Source: Nemertoderma westbladi (lineage: Eukaryota; Xenacoelomorpha; Nemertodermatida; Nemertodermatidae). From it: 49,823 nt of DNA. Below the pieces are notes generated by a model. The model did not search any database, had not been told where the DNA came from, and worked only from the letters and a program-made list of their open reading frames with translations. A program made the position numbers and the translations under genes. Positions within the stretch are counted from its first letter, which is position 1, and each line of letters begins with the position of its first letter. Below, one piece after another: positions 29,812 to 40,728 of this stretch. The stretch covers positions 1-49,823 of the forward strand of contig JAUCBJ010004971.1 of the NCBI GenBank assembly GCA_032718475.1. Direction: 5' to 3'.

Positions 29812-31621
29812 TCCAGCAGAATGCCTTTATAGAATCCTGGGATTTGGGGGACGAGAGGATCTCAGCATCTAAGCGAAAACGAACAATAGGATGTTCCTAG
29901 ACCCCCCCCCAAAATTTATCCAGACAACTTTTCGCCATACATAATGTGTTAAAAAAGGCTCAAGGCTTGCTCCAATCGAAAAACTTAACATTACAAAAAG
30001 ATTCAGCGACCCCACATTAGTCATGATTCCCGTTAAAAGATTTAAAAAAAAGTGAATTTTTCCCGGTCAAAACGTAAGATCATGATCGCGCAAAGATCGG
30101 ACTTCGTAAAATCGTAACTAAGCATTTTGGATATAAACAATTACTGTAGGAAACGTTCAGAATACGCCCTGAGTCGATTGAAAAAAAAATTGGCTCGATC
30201 GGACAACCGGTTCTCGAGATCTGATACCTGATCATTAAAGATCATATTTTTCGGTTTTTTCCAATTTTCTCGAAAACTTTGTTTGAGACCCCCGATTTTT
30301 TTTTTACGAATCGACTTCTATTAAGAAGGGGCAACTTTTGGGCATTTCGAAATTTTCAAAAAGCGATTTGATCAGGCCATGATCAGGAAAGATCATGTTT
30401 TCGGTTTTATTTCGAAGACCAAGTCCTGTGAGTTCACCGTATGAAAAAACTTAACATTACAAAAAGATTCCTCACCCTCGAATTAGGGGGGGTAGCCAAA
30501 ATTTGACCATAAAAAAGTTCAATTCTAGGGGGTCAAAAGATCATGATCGCAAAATGATCAGTTTTTTCGTAATTACTTCTGAGCATTTTGGGGCAAAACT
30601 TTCAAACTAAAAAACATTCACTGGAGTGTTCTAAGTAGATTAAAAAAAATTTCGACTCAATAGGCCTACCGGTACCGGAGATATGGTCGTCCAAAGTCTG
30701 CTTCCGGTAATTCGAAAATATTTCGAAAACCCTTGATCGAATTTTTTCCTTGAAAATATGTGAATGTACAGTTAGTGGACCCGCATCTAACGATATATCA
30801 CAATCCATATTTCGGATGACAGGTACCGGTGAAATCAGACTTTACCGAAAAAAATTCAAATTTTTGCTACTCATGTCTGACTATCTCGAAAACTATAATA
30901 GGTATGGAAATACTTTCACTGCAAGAAATGTTCGCCTATCCAATGCGCTTCTATCTCTGTGCTCGGATTTTGCATAGTTTCAAAACCTACAACTTAACCC
31001 CCCCAGCGGAGGGAACGGAGTGACCGGAGCGCCAGTACTATCTTTCATTATTATGAAGTAATAAGGGCGGTGGGTGGGGTAGGTGGTGAACACTATTTAT
31101 AGGGTGGAGGGAGGGTCTAGTATATTACTTTAGGATATTTGATTTCTTTGCAATATAGTTTAGCTGCCTCAGTCTTATTTGTAATATGTTATACATTATA
31201 CCAAATTATATCAAGTTTTAACATACTGCATTGTTTACCTGTAGGAGAAATATACAATGTCGGGCTCATAATATATTTATAAATAGATTTAGTATAATTT
31301 ACATTGTATAACAGAGTTAATTGATACTATTACGGTATTATACTAAAGACGCCGCTTTGATATATCTGATCAAATGGCAATTTCTTGTATATTATCTATT
31401 TCACTATCTTGGGTATATCATTCAATTTCTAAAACTATAATAATAAACATTTACTTCACTTCTTGTTTACTCGCATGGATATATTGATATAAAACACTTC
31501 AGTATAATATCTTATAGGGCCAAACGCAGATTAATCGGAATAATATGTTTAATTATTATTACAATTGGCACATTGAAGTAAGTAGTACATGAGTTTGATA
31601 AAATAATGAATGATAATAAAA
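29753..31621. other. Unidentified ~1.87-kb insertion between RNase H and integrase
   Basis: The polyprotein is lost at 29752 and resumes at 31622 with the end of the NIVADALSRP motif. The insert has no gene. It contains two diverged direct copies of a ~456-462-bp segment (AAAACTTAACATTACAAAAAGATTC at ~29982 and ~30444; GATCATGATCGC at ~30083 and ~30539), many GATC sites, a C9 run at 29902 and an AT-rich tail. I see no target duplication, so its edges are approximate. Confidence 0.5.
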
Positions 31622-32853
31622 TATTGTGGCCGACGCCTTATCCAGACCATTAGCATTGATTACATTTGATAATATGGTTCAATTAGCCAATTAACAATTG
31701 GAGGATCAACATTTGCAGCAATTTTTCAGAACAACCTCATTGCCATTAAAAAAAAGTTTATGTAAATGAAGAAAAGTTCGTGTATTTTGATGACTCTACA
31801 TCGGTCCTCAGATCATATCTTCCCTCTAACTTGCGAAGAAAAGTATTCAATAATTTTCATTCATTGGCCCATGCTGGACCCAAAGAAACACTTAAATTAA
31901 TAGCAGCTCGTAATACATGGCCTGGCATGAATAAAGAAGTCAAACAATGGGCGAAGCAATGTCTAGCCTGCCAGAAATGTAAAATAACTGTCCATGTTAA
32001 GACACCTATTGGTTCAATCCCAACATGTTCCAGATTGGATTCTGTACATTTGGATATAGTGGGACCCCTTCCTCCTTCATGTGGGCACAAATATCTATTG
32101 ACTATTATAGATAGATTCACAAGATGGCCAGAAGTTGTCCCATTGCAGAATATTTCCACTGATGCAATTGCGAATGGTTTTATGTACTCTTGGATTAGCC
32201 GTTTTGGGGTACCTTATAAAATTATAACCGACAGAGGTTCTCAATTTGAATCTAGACTGTTTGGCATTCTCATTAAAAAACTAGGAATAGAGCGTTCTAG
32301 AACAACGTCTTATCACCCTTCATGTAATGGTATGATAGAGAGATGGCACAGGCAATTAAAAGCTTCGCTCCGTGCAAAATGTGTAAATTACAATTGGTAT
32401 CACGAGCTGCCATTAGTTCTACTTGGTCTACGATCTGCCATGGGAACTCATGGTTACTCCCCCGCTCAACTGTTATACGGCACAGAGTTACGTCTTCCAG
32501 GACAATTTCTAGAACCCGAAAACGTTGAATTGTTACCTGACTATGTTTCGAAATTATACAAAAGAGTAGACTCCTTTCAACCCCCAACAAGACTTCATAA
32601 GTCTAAGTCTTATGTTCCTAAAGATTTACACACTGCAACACATGTCTGGGTAAAGGATTCTAGAAAGCGTGGTTCCCTCACACCCTGTTACACTGGTCCA
32701 TATGAAGTTGTTGCTATGGATGAAAAAACTGTTACAATCCGAATCCGTGGTAAGAAAGAAATTGTCTCACTCGATCGCGTCAAACCAACAATAATGGCGA
32801 ATGAAGTATTGGCCTCGTCGCAGCAAAAACGAGTCAGGTTCAAATTAAACTGA
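31622..32853 (+). CDS. Gypsy integrase
   Basis: Upstream linker 31622-31779 holds the VADALSRP remnant and stops. The open frame to 32853 (357 codons, no ATG because it is part of a polyprotein) has the HHCC zinc finger (HSLAH, CLACQKC), the DDE core (HLDIVGPLPP, TDRGSQFES, GMIERWHRQLK) and GYSPAQLLYGTELRLPG. A C-terminal RGSLTPCYTGPYEV domain follows. All three catalytic acidic residues are present, so this domain alone looks undamaged. Confidence 0.85.
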
Positions 32854-33284
32854 TTTCTGCATAAAAGACCAAAATCTATGGTGTAAATTTGATAATAAAT
32901 ATAACAATAAAATGATTATAACAAAATCATTGATATATAATGAGAAATTCAATAAATATTTATCGCAACAAATATCAAATATGAAAAAGTTCAACTTAAA
33001 CAAAAAAATTAATAATTAACAGTTAAAAAAATAATTACTGTTTAGTAAAATAAGATACAAGATTAAATAGTAGTAAAGATTATGTATATTATTAGTAATA
33101 TATCAGTAAGATATTTTGGAATTTTGAGTGCTAATTTACGCTAAAGTGAAAATTTTTTAAATTGATACTAATTGAAAGGCTTATTGGTGTTATTGTAATG
33201 TAAGTTGTTTATTTTCATTATAAGAAAGATTTTTTAATTTATGCGCTCCGCTTAAAATGAAAGGAAGTTATATAGGGATCTAAG
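32854..33284 (+). other. Gypsy 3' untranslated region
   Basis: AT-rich with no ORF. The purine-rich AAAATGAAAGGAAG near 33255 may be the polypurine tract. Confidence 0.55.
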
Positions 33285-33505
33285 TGCATAAAAAATAAAA
33301 ATTATATTATTCAATTAATGCCGATATTGTATTGTTATTGCCTACACAGTGTTCTATACAGTGCAACAATAATTAGGCCTATATAGTTATAACCTGAACA
33401 ATGCTTAATAAATACTGAAATATATTCTGCACACTCTGAATGTTTCCATCTTTCGGTGGCCCCTTATTCTTGTTTTATAATGCTGTTGTGGGAAAAGACC
33501 CCACA
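33285..33505 (+). repeat. Gypsy 3' LTR
   Basis: 221 bp, one visible difference from the 5' LTR (TTCTATTATT against TTATATTATT near the start). Confidence 0.9.
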
Positions 33506-34250
33506 ATGTCCACCGGGTCACTCAGGTCGGACCATTCCCGGACGTCAAGAATTTCATCAAGATCTAGAATATTGGAAACTGATCGCATTCTGAGCGATAA
33601 GATGGGAATCCTACAATGCACTCAAGAACAAGAACAAACTAGAAAACTCAAAGAATATGAGGCCTGAAGGTACGCTGAAATGTTGGAAAGCAAAAATAAA
33701 AAATTAAAACTTCAAGCGGAACAACAAAAGTCCGAAACAAGACGTAAAACAAAAGATCAAAGGTTAGAAATAAATAAACAAAAACTAGAGATGGAACATC
33801 AAACAGAACAAAAATATTGTAAGTGGTACTCCAAGCGGAACGAAAAAGGCGATTTCCAACAGGAGGAACAACTAAGAATGGCGGAACAACAAAGAATAGA
33901 CTGGGCGCTCCAATTACATCATAAAGAAAGGGAACTTGACTGTAGCGCTCAACTCTTTATGTGAAACACAAGTCGCTACAGAGTAAAGAATTAGTATGGA
34001 GGAAGTTGAAGTTAAAAGGAGTGAAGGAGAAGATGTTCCAGAACCCACTATTCCGAACATTACCCTAATAGACACTAGAAGCTTCCTAGACCATCTTCAA
34101 TACGAACCTATACTACACTTATAGATGAATCGACGAGTAATGATAATGAAGGTTGCAAATTACTTGCATAAACTCTGAATAATAAGTATTATGCTACCTT
34201 TACAGATTATCAAAACAAAACACAAACTGAAATGCTGACAGACCACCACC
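33506..34250 (+). pseudogene. Coiled-coil gag-like remnant
   Basis: Starts directly after the Gypsy 3' LTR with MSTGSLRSDHSRTSRISSRS, then a TGA at 33664-33666 and a Lys/Glu/Gln-rich coiled coil (ESKNKKLKLQAEQQKSETRR onward) to 33961. Beyond it stops accumulate. The composition resembles the gag N-termini of E1 and E2 and of BEL/Pao elements, but no diagnostic domain is seen. It could be the remaining gag of E3 in inverted position or of another element. Confidence 0.4.
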
Positions 34251-34728
34251 AAATCTAAAATAAACTACAGTAGATGAAGTTTCTGAAATTATTAGTTATT
34301 ACACGTTCCAAACTACGTGGTACGACTTATTCTTTAATGGGGGGTTTACCTTACAGCAATGGATGCCCCAACTACCTAACTAGCACTTTATCATACCAAT
34401 AACCTACAATACCGTAATCTACGTCAAATCCAACAATAATCAGGCCTATGGATTACTTCTACAATCTGAGCAGGATTACACACCTTCTGCTCAATATTAC
34501 ACTTACAGATAAATAAACAAAGTTGACAGAAATAAGTAAAATCTCAATAAAAAACCAGGGCTGCAGTCCCTGATTAACTACTAAGACCTACTGATATATA
34601 ATTATCACAATAGAATTAATACTGCTATACGGCACCAGACCAACACCGCTAGGCCTACACGTTACCGTTTGACCGGTAAAGTACAGGTTTATTGTCCTAC
34701 GGAACAATAAAAAGAATAAATCTATTAC
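34251..34728. other. Non-coding, no feature recognised
   Basis: AT-rich sequence with dense stops on both strands up to the right E3 LTR. Confidence 0.5.
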
Positions 34729-35623
34729 TGTTCGCGCTTTTAGACCTGTAACAGTTTAACCTGCTAATTTATATGTCTATTAATACCTGACAGCCCAATA
34801 CAAATGAGCACAGCCGAAGCCAGTCTAGCACGGCGTATGACCCACCGGAGGTGGGAGACTGGATTCGATAGCAGAGAGAGCCATATGACACCTTGTATCA
34901 TTCGATTGATCTTTACTATATAATCTCCAAAACTCCCAACTATTTACATTAATCCATATGTTATAAATTACAACAGATTATAACAGCGTAAATCAGTATA
35001 AAATTGTGGTGTTGCGGCAATATCAGACAGTCAGTATGTGTCGCAGTGTAAGTATGCAAAGTCTGAGAAATTAACATGATGCAAACGTATAGACATGTCA
35101 ATGTTGTGTCAACGTGTAATAGATTTGCGTTCTGTATCTCTCTAGCCACTGGTGTTTCTGGGCGCAAAGTCAGGAAGTGTATAAACACTCACACTGAGGG
35201 GCTGCAAGAATATTATTGCCTAAGTAGTCCAAAAAGCATTAATCACATCGAACGCTGTAGAACATATGGAATCTGCAAGAACTTCTAATCAGGGACCAGT
35301 AACCATGTCATCAACCCATAACCAATGGATCCGGTAATTCAGGCTATGGTGTGACCTAGGGGGAAAAGTATACTGATTGGACAGTGAACAACACAGAAGG
35401 ATGCAAACAAAGAGAATAGTATCCAATGGCTGGTGATTTCGTAATCTGAGCATCTGGGTTTCTGTAGGAGTACATAGGAAAGTGCTATACTTAGAATAAA
35501 CGCTGGAGGGAGTAAGTTCACATTAGTTCATAAAATACAAAGTTCTTAAGAGTTTTTCAAGGGTTTAGAGTAACCAGCGCATTGTGTGAAAATGGGGTCA
35601 TTTTGGCCGCAAAAGTTTTAACA
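34729..35623 (-). repeat. E3 right LTR (895 bp)
   Basis: Counterpart of 20920-22199, with blocks such as GGATTCGATAGCAGAGAGAG and GGTGTTTCTGGGCGCAAAG. Followed by ATCAT, which also precedes the left LTR. Confidence 0.85.
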
Positions 35624-35628
35624 ATCAT

Positions 35629-36330
35629 TTACATTTATATTTAAAATTTATATATATTTATTATTACTATAATGCTATATATTGGTTATTAAATTCTGTA
35701 TTATGTTGTCTTTAGTTTATCACATTTTCATTTGATCAAATTATGAAGTGGACAACACGTCATATGCTGAATGGCATCTAATCTAATATACTTAGTTAGT
35801 AACAAAGCGTTTTATACTTGGGTTGATTGGTGTGGCCAGGGTCTGGTGTGGGTTGGTTGATTAGTTGCCAGGGTAATATGTTCTAGAATAACGACATAGA
35901 AACAATTGACATTTTCAAATAAAAAAAATGCAGAGAGCTGCTGAGCTGAATATTTAAGAAGACGGTTGAACCAAGCCCGAATTTCATGTCAGGCAAACGA
36001 GACTTACTGCTGCGCCTGTACTTCTATCACTTTCCGTTCACTAGTACCAAAGGTATTGTCCATGGTAATTTCCTGCACATTTAAGGCCCGGGTTCTTACC
36101 TTGAATCAATCCTTGTGCCCCGCGCTCAGGCCCTTCGCGATTTCAGGTACCCCCCCCCCCTTGCTATTATTATTATTTTTTTTTATCTTTATTTGATTGC
36201 TATTTTCACTTAATTAACAGCTATAATTTCTTTGCATTGCAGTTATTAATTTTTGCAGATTATAACACCAGAAATGTCTGAAATGCAGGTTAAAGTAACC
36301 AATAATAACTAACGCACGTAGGCCATTTGA
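35629..36330. other. Non-coding flank, no gene seen
   Basis: AT-rich; a C11 run at 36150-36160 and two TTGCAG acceptor-like sites near 36240 and 36260, without an exon following. Confidence 0.45.
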
Positions 36331-36550
36331 TTAAAAAGTACATTGACACCATGATTCAAGTGAAAAATTAGCTTCTATTTAGGTAAAACTAACTAATGTT
36401 TGGCTAATAGCCATAAGTGTAGAATCCTGTACCGAACACAGATTTGGTAGGATATATCGTTGCTTTTATGATATCTCTCTAAACGGGATAGAGACTGGGA
36501 TTACCTATTTAATTTCAATTACTAATTTATCTTCAAAATTGTTATCTAAA
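36331..36550 (+). pseudogene. Partial duplicate of the SLC35G-like gene 3' end
   Basis: 36331-36503 matches 19961-20131: the last ~50 coding bases plus 3' UTR. It contains a one-base loss in the A run, so the frame is broken. It then jumps to sequence matching 20549 onward, so it lacks the 20132-20544 foldback segment. Confidence 0.85.
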
Positions 36551-36710
36551 ATTTCAATTATTTAATTTTGACTAATAATTATAATTATTATTACATTATT
36601 AGCGTCGACGCGCAAAAAATTGTTAAAAAATTGTAAAAATGTCTAAATGTCGAAAAAAATGTATATGTTATTAGCTAAGGGAGAGTCATTGTGGTTAACC
36701 AGAGAGAAGA

Positions 36711-36788
36711 ATGGCGTCTCCATTATGGATCTCATATCAGATGGGACACCTAGAAGTGGTCAAGGAGCTTCTTAAATCCGGTGCCTCT
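36711..36788 (+). pseudogene. Ankyrin-repeat fragment
   Basis: 26 codons reading ASPLWISYQMGHLEVVKELL with KSGAS, one almost consensus ankyrin unit (SPLW-A-x-x-GHLEVVK-LL-x-x-GA). It has no continuing exon on either side and runs directly into a LINE remnant. Confidence 0.65.
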
Positions 36789-36992
36789 TTGTTCCACTTT
36801 ATTCAGTAGAAGTTGTACACCTGCTAGCGTATTAGAGAGCACGTCAATGTCATCCGCAAAATCTGTACCTGTGACTATATGAACGAGTTCTTGCATTATG
36901 AACCCAAGATTGTCACCAGTTATGGCAGTGCTCACTGCATAATCCACAATTATGATTAGTAGTTGTCTCCTTTGTAAAAGTATTTGCGGCAA
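36789..36992 (-). pseudogene. LINE reverse transcriptase fragment
   Basis: Minus-strand codons include VTGTDFADDIDVLSNTLAGV and LLNKVEQRGTG, the F/Y-ADD-I-x-L-L motif C of non-LTR RT and the helix after it. About 65 residues survive. Confidence 0.65.
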
Positions 36993-37928
36993 AAATGTGT
37001 CCTTTTGTGCAATACGTGAAATACTCTAAATCCAGCAATGTCTCAAGAGATTTGATACATCACATATGAAACGACCTGTAGCGTTTATTTTTAGTATAGA
37101 GCTCTAATGATGAAATCGCCAGGCATTGGTCAATATTTTTCTTTGTTCCATAGCTCCTGTGCTATTTGAACAGCCAATCAGCACAATTTTCACTTTACGG
37201 ATTCCTGAGAGTTTGTTTACATATGAATATGCCGCAATGCTACAAAATCATTCAATCTGACTTCTTCCCTAGACCAATGAAATGACACAATGACCAATGA
37301 CACAATGAAATTATGCAAGTTGATGTAGCACATAGATCCTATCGTGTTTCAATCTGAAACCCAACCTTGGTGCATGACCTACTATAGATACGACCCGCCA
37401 AGCTGCTGCAAAGGCCCTAACTTTAGTGTGCCAGTTATTTCTCTTAGATGGAACCCCTGAAACAATAGGTCTTTCGACGAAAGTACTTGCCCCTAACGAA
37501 AATTATATCCTCTTTTAGATGAGATAAATAAAAAGTCAATAGCTCTAGTAGTTTTCCAGATATGAGGAGTTCCTAGCACCCATACCATTTCGGAACCTTT
37601 GGGAATTGATAAAATTACACAAAATACAATCACCCTTCAAAGACTTGGGTATAACCATGAAACCATACTATGATTTTTTGGTTTGTTGAATTCATTATTA
37701 GTAATCGAAAGTAAGATTAGAAGCAAAATTTTCATTTTTTTATCAATATATACTAAAAGAGCACCAAAAGTGGAAGTAGCACTTTTTTCAAACGTTGTAA
37801 ATTGGGCATACAGTTTGGCTACTGAGGTTTTAGAAGGTTTATTCCTCTACCTAAATCAAACATATCGAAGAGTTGTGTAATATAACAACATAGGCATGTT
37901 GTTATATTTAGTTATTAGTCAGTTATTT
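36993..37928. other. Non-coding, no gene recognised
   Basis: Only a 65-codon plus-strand ORF at 37683-37880 without recognisable motifs. A short inverted repeat (TATAACAACAT/ATGTTGTTATA) lies at about 37881-37907. Confidence 0.5.
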
Positions 37929-38523
37929 TGTGAGTGGATTCAATTCCGCCTCACCAACCCCCATAAATTTGGAAAGGGCGCCTTTAAGCAATATTGGGAA
38001 GTACGAGGTTGATTACCAATCAACCTCGTATCACCCCCAATAACGGGCACAATACACAGCCCCAAAGAGCCACCAATAGAGGTTAGAGGTCAAGCTACCT
38101 CAAGGAGAGAGAGTAACAGCAGCGGGGGGGAAGCACTCCCACAGAGGTGAAGGCGAGAAGTAGGTTATCAACCAATGGGGGGACAGGAAAGGCATCCGCT
38201 GAGTAGTAGGGCCAAGGTAATGTAGGGTGATTAGATATATATTACCGGTCGGTGCCGATAACATTTAGTTTTACTCAGTAGTTTGCTCAGTCACTTAGGG
38301 CAGAACGGTGACACTTTAAGACCATCACTGCCGTCACCAATCCATACACATTGTCATTACCGGTCAACCGTGCTATCTCAGTATCTGCTATCACCTATAT
38401 TATATATATATTACCGTTCAAGTTTATTAACAACACTGGAACAACAGACTCTCTTTTTCCATCACACGGTGCGGCTGACGCGTACATAAACCAAACTGGT
38501 CGGGATCCTCCAATCCCGTCACA
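37929..38523 (+). repeat. E2 5' LTR (595 bp)
   Basis: Starts TGTGAGTGGATTCAATT and ends CCCGTCACA. Its first half matches 9619-9256 and its second half 4975-4656 (both minus), which shows that those two blocks belong to one LTR. A perfect hairpin TACGAGGTTGATTACCAATC/AACCTCGTA lies near 38008-38032. Confidence 0.85.
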
Positions 38524-39996
38524 GTCTTAAAGTATAAGAACTGCCAAATTGTGACTGCCAGCCACCAGAGAAGAACAGAGTTAAGAGATGAGTCAAGAAG
38601 GAGAGACGACACCGCCGCAGACACCGGACGACGACCTAACGATCCGCGAGGCCACGACGCGACGGTATCAACCCACAACGCCGGGTTCGTCGACGATAGA
38701 CGATCCGGCAATCCAAGCGGAGGGGGGCCGTCTACAACGAGGGATGAGCGAGTGGAGAGAAGGGAGAGACGAGTCGACGCACGACGGTGCACGAGGTACC
38801 GATGTCGCCGAGGCCGAGGGCGATGGACGGCCCACCGGAACGGCAATGGTGGGGCCGCCGGTATGACGCCGACCACGGAGAGAAAGAGGGGACGTCGGCG
38901 ACGAGGACGTCAGAGTCAGCGACCGGCTCCGACGAGTCTACAATGCGACGAGGAGGCAACTGAAGGAAGCCAAAGAAGGAGCAAAACTAGATCAGGTGAA
39001 ACTAGAACAGCGACTAGGTGAGTCGAACAAACATTTTGACTATCTAGTCCGCTTTGGGCAAGGAGAGTTGGCAGGTGAGAGAGCGAGAAAGACCGCCACC
39101 GAACTGTTCGAACTGTGGCAATCTAGGGGTATAGAGCCTGGTGTAGTGTACATAGGGCCATACTTAGTGGATGCCAGGGGAGTTAAGTTAGTGGGTTGGG
39201 CGGGACCGCACGAGGGCGAATCCGAGGTTGACCCCGAGGATTCGGTCTCGTCGGTCAACGAAAACCCCGGAGAGCGGGGGAAAGTTAGCAGGACAGAGGG
39301 GCGACTGGATTCCGTCGCGATCGATAAGTCTGCTACATCCTCCGCGAAAGTAAGAAGGGTGTTAGAAATCGATCTGGCGTGTCAGCGTAAAGAGCGTGAG
39401 GAGAGAAGGGCGAGCGAGCGTAAAGAGCGCGAGGCGAGGTGGCTTGAGAGGGTTGCGAGAGAGACAGAGTTGGCCGAGCAAAGTCTACGAGAGGATAGAG
39501 AGAGAAAAACGTTTGTTAATACCCCACTTACAGGGACCGGACGACAGACCCAAGACTGGTGTAACCGTACGGGCGGGGGGGGGGGGGGGGGGGGTAATAA
39601 TAATACCTTAGAGAACATTAATATTAATAGTACCGTAGTAGATAACCCTAATCAAACTTTCATTGCAGGAAATAATATTTTGCCCGACAGTAGTAATTTA
39701 AATCCGAACGATTCTAATATAAATGTACAAGGTAGTCCGAATAATTTAAATAATAATTTAAATTTAAATACACAAAATAATTTAAATAATAATCCCGTTT
39801 CAAATTCAAATAATTCTAATAATTTGGATAATTTGGAAGATAGTGTTGGTAGTGGCGCTATTAATGTGAACGTGTCGGACGCGGGTGGCCCGGCAAATGA
39901 GAGCATGGTGGGCCACGAAGTCGGTGGGCGGGGAGTGGCGGGGGTGAGAAACCCCAATGAGAGCCTGGTAGGCCACGCAGTTAGTGCGCAGGGAGA
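37929..39996 (+). mobile_element. E2: second E1-family LTR element, 5' part only
   Basis: A full 5' LTR, leader and gag N-terminus homologous to E1, on the opposite strand. Similarity to E1 stops at about 39996 in the GGCCACGCAGTTAGTGCGCAG repeat, where a minus-strand gag fragment begins. Neither gag core nor pol is present. Confidence 0.75.
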
Positions 39997-40000
39997 TTGA
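38588..40000 (+). pseudogene. E2 gag N-terminal region
   Basis: One frame from ATG 38588 to 40000 with a single TGA at 38864-38866. It starts MSQEGETTPPQTPDDDLTIR. After the stop are SDRLRRVYNATRR, LGESNKHFDYLVRFGQGELA, VVYIGPYLVDARGVKLVGW, a shortened charged segment, TFVNTPLTGTG, a glycine run encoded by 20 consecutive G (39575-39594) and an Asn-rich tail. Compared with E1 about 50 coiled-coil residues are absent. The last residues before the stop at 40000 lie at or over the junction with the next element. Confidence 0.7.
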
Positions 40001-40004
40001 TCAT

Positions 40005-40728
40005 TGATCTGACTCTGTGTGGCATCAGCCTGACGTTGCACTTTATCAGTCAGTTGTTTCAGCTGATCTCTAGTCGTATCAGCATCCTTATTAAGCTGAT
40101 CACGAGTCATATCAGCCTGTTGTTTAACCTGATCTTGAGTTGCATTGTCTCGGTGTTGAGCATTCTCAGCGAGTTGCTGCATGAGTGACATTAAGGAATT
40201 TAGAGTAATTTCAGGAGGGCTGGGTACAGCTGATTGTTCTGGAACATCCACTACTTCAACTGGTTGTTCTAGAATACTTTCAAGGGATTCAGTAAATGAC
40301 TCATCGCCAGACTGTACGGGAGTAGTAGCAGGTTTTTCCTCAGGAATTACTAGGATGCAGTCCTTCAGAGCTACATGGTCAGACAATGCCCCGAAGCGTG
40401 CTTCAATAGAAACTGCAGCAATTGTTTCCCATGCATAGCGTATTTTATTATTTAGTATAACATTAGCAGAGTTTATCGTACTTTGAAACTCAGAATTAAT
40501 TTTAACTTCTGGAAGGGCCGAATCAAATAATTTGAAAAAACTAGCTATTTTCTCGTCATAAAGACTATTGACTTTACTTACTGTGAGAACTAAAAAATCC
40601 AACTCAAGCTGCTGTGTTTCAGCAGATTTGCCCTTTATTTGTTTTATAATAGTGTCAACCTGGCGTGTAAATGCACCTTTAATAGAGCCGCACTTTAAAT
40701 TAATGCTGGCTAATTGGTTGTCAGCCAC
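40005..40728 (-). pseudogene. Gag N-terminus of another BEL/Pao-like element, fragment
   Basis: From ATG 40728 on the minus strand: SINLKCGSIKGAFTRQVDTI resembles the L-x-x-RG-x-x-K-x-x-x-TR start of BEL/Pao gag. A long helical part follows, then a Pro/Glu-rich stretch and ~11-residue repeats (DMTRDQLNKDADTTRDQLKQ) that form a coiled coil. The open frame continues to 39652 only because it reads through antisense E2 sequence; the real fragment ends near 40005. Confidence 0.5.

Larger units (their letters stand above)
24611..33505 (+). mobile_element. Gypsy-type LTR retrotransposon, multiply interrupted
   Basis: 221-bp LTRs at 24611-24831 and 33285-33505, differing at one base in my reading, so insertion is recent. 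Domain order gag, zinc knuckle, protease, RT, RNase H, integrase is that of Ty3/Gypsy. The CYYHFRFG zinc knuckle and the linker wording fit the CsRN1-like invertebrate group (tentative). It is broken by a hammerhead-repeat array in the protease, a ~1.87-kb segment between RNase H and integrase, in-frame stops and frame changes. The flanks GTGAT and ATGTC do not match, so there is no target duplication. Confidence 0.85.
20920..35623 (-). mobile_element. E3: 14.7-kb LTR retroelement with a nested Gypsy element
   Basis: Direct terminal repeats at 20920-22199 and 34729-35623 begin TGTTC and end TTTAACA on the plus strand. The 5 bp outside them are identical (ATCAT at 20915-20919 and 35624-35628). 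Minus orientation is preferred because GGGAGCGG on the minus strand abuts the left LTR like a polypurine tract and the only gene-like frames of its own (22284-24236) are on that strand, near that LTR. The interior also holds a complete Gypsy insertion and a plus-strand gag remnant, so most of its own genes are gone. Class unknown. Confidence 0.7.

Noticed and set aside
37683-37880. 65-codon plus-strand ORF as a gene
   Set aside because: No motif, no regulatory context, composition like its AT-rich surroundings.
39652-40004. Continuation of the 40728 minus-strand frame into E2
   Set aside because: This part is antisense to the E2 gag (Asn-rich and GGCCACG repeats); the open frame there is accidental.
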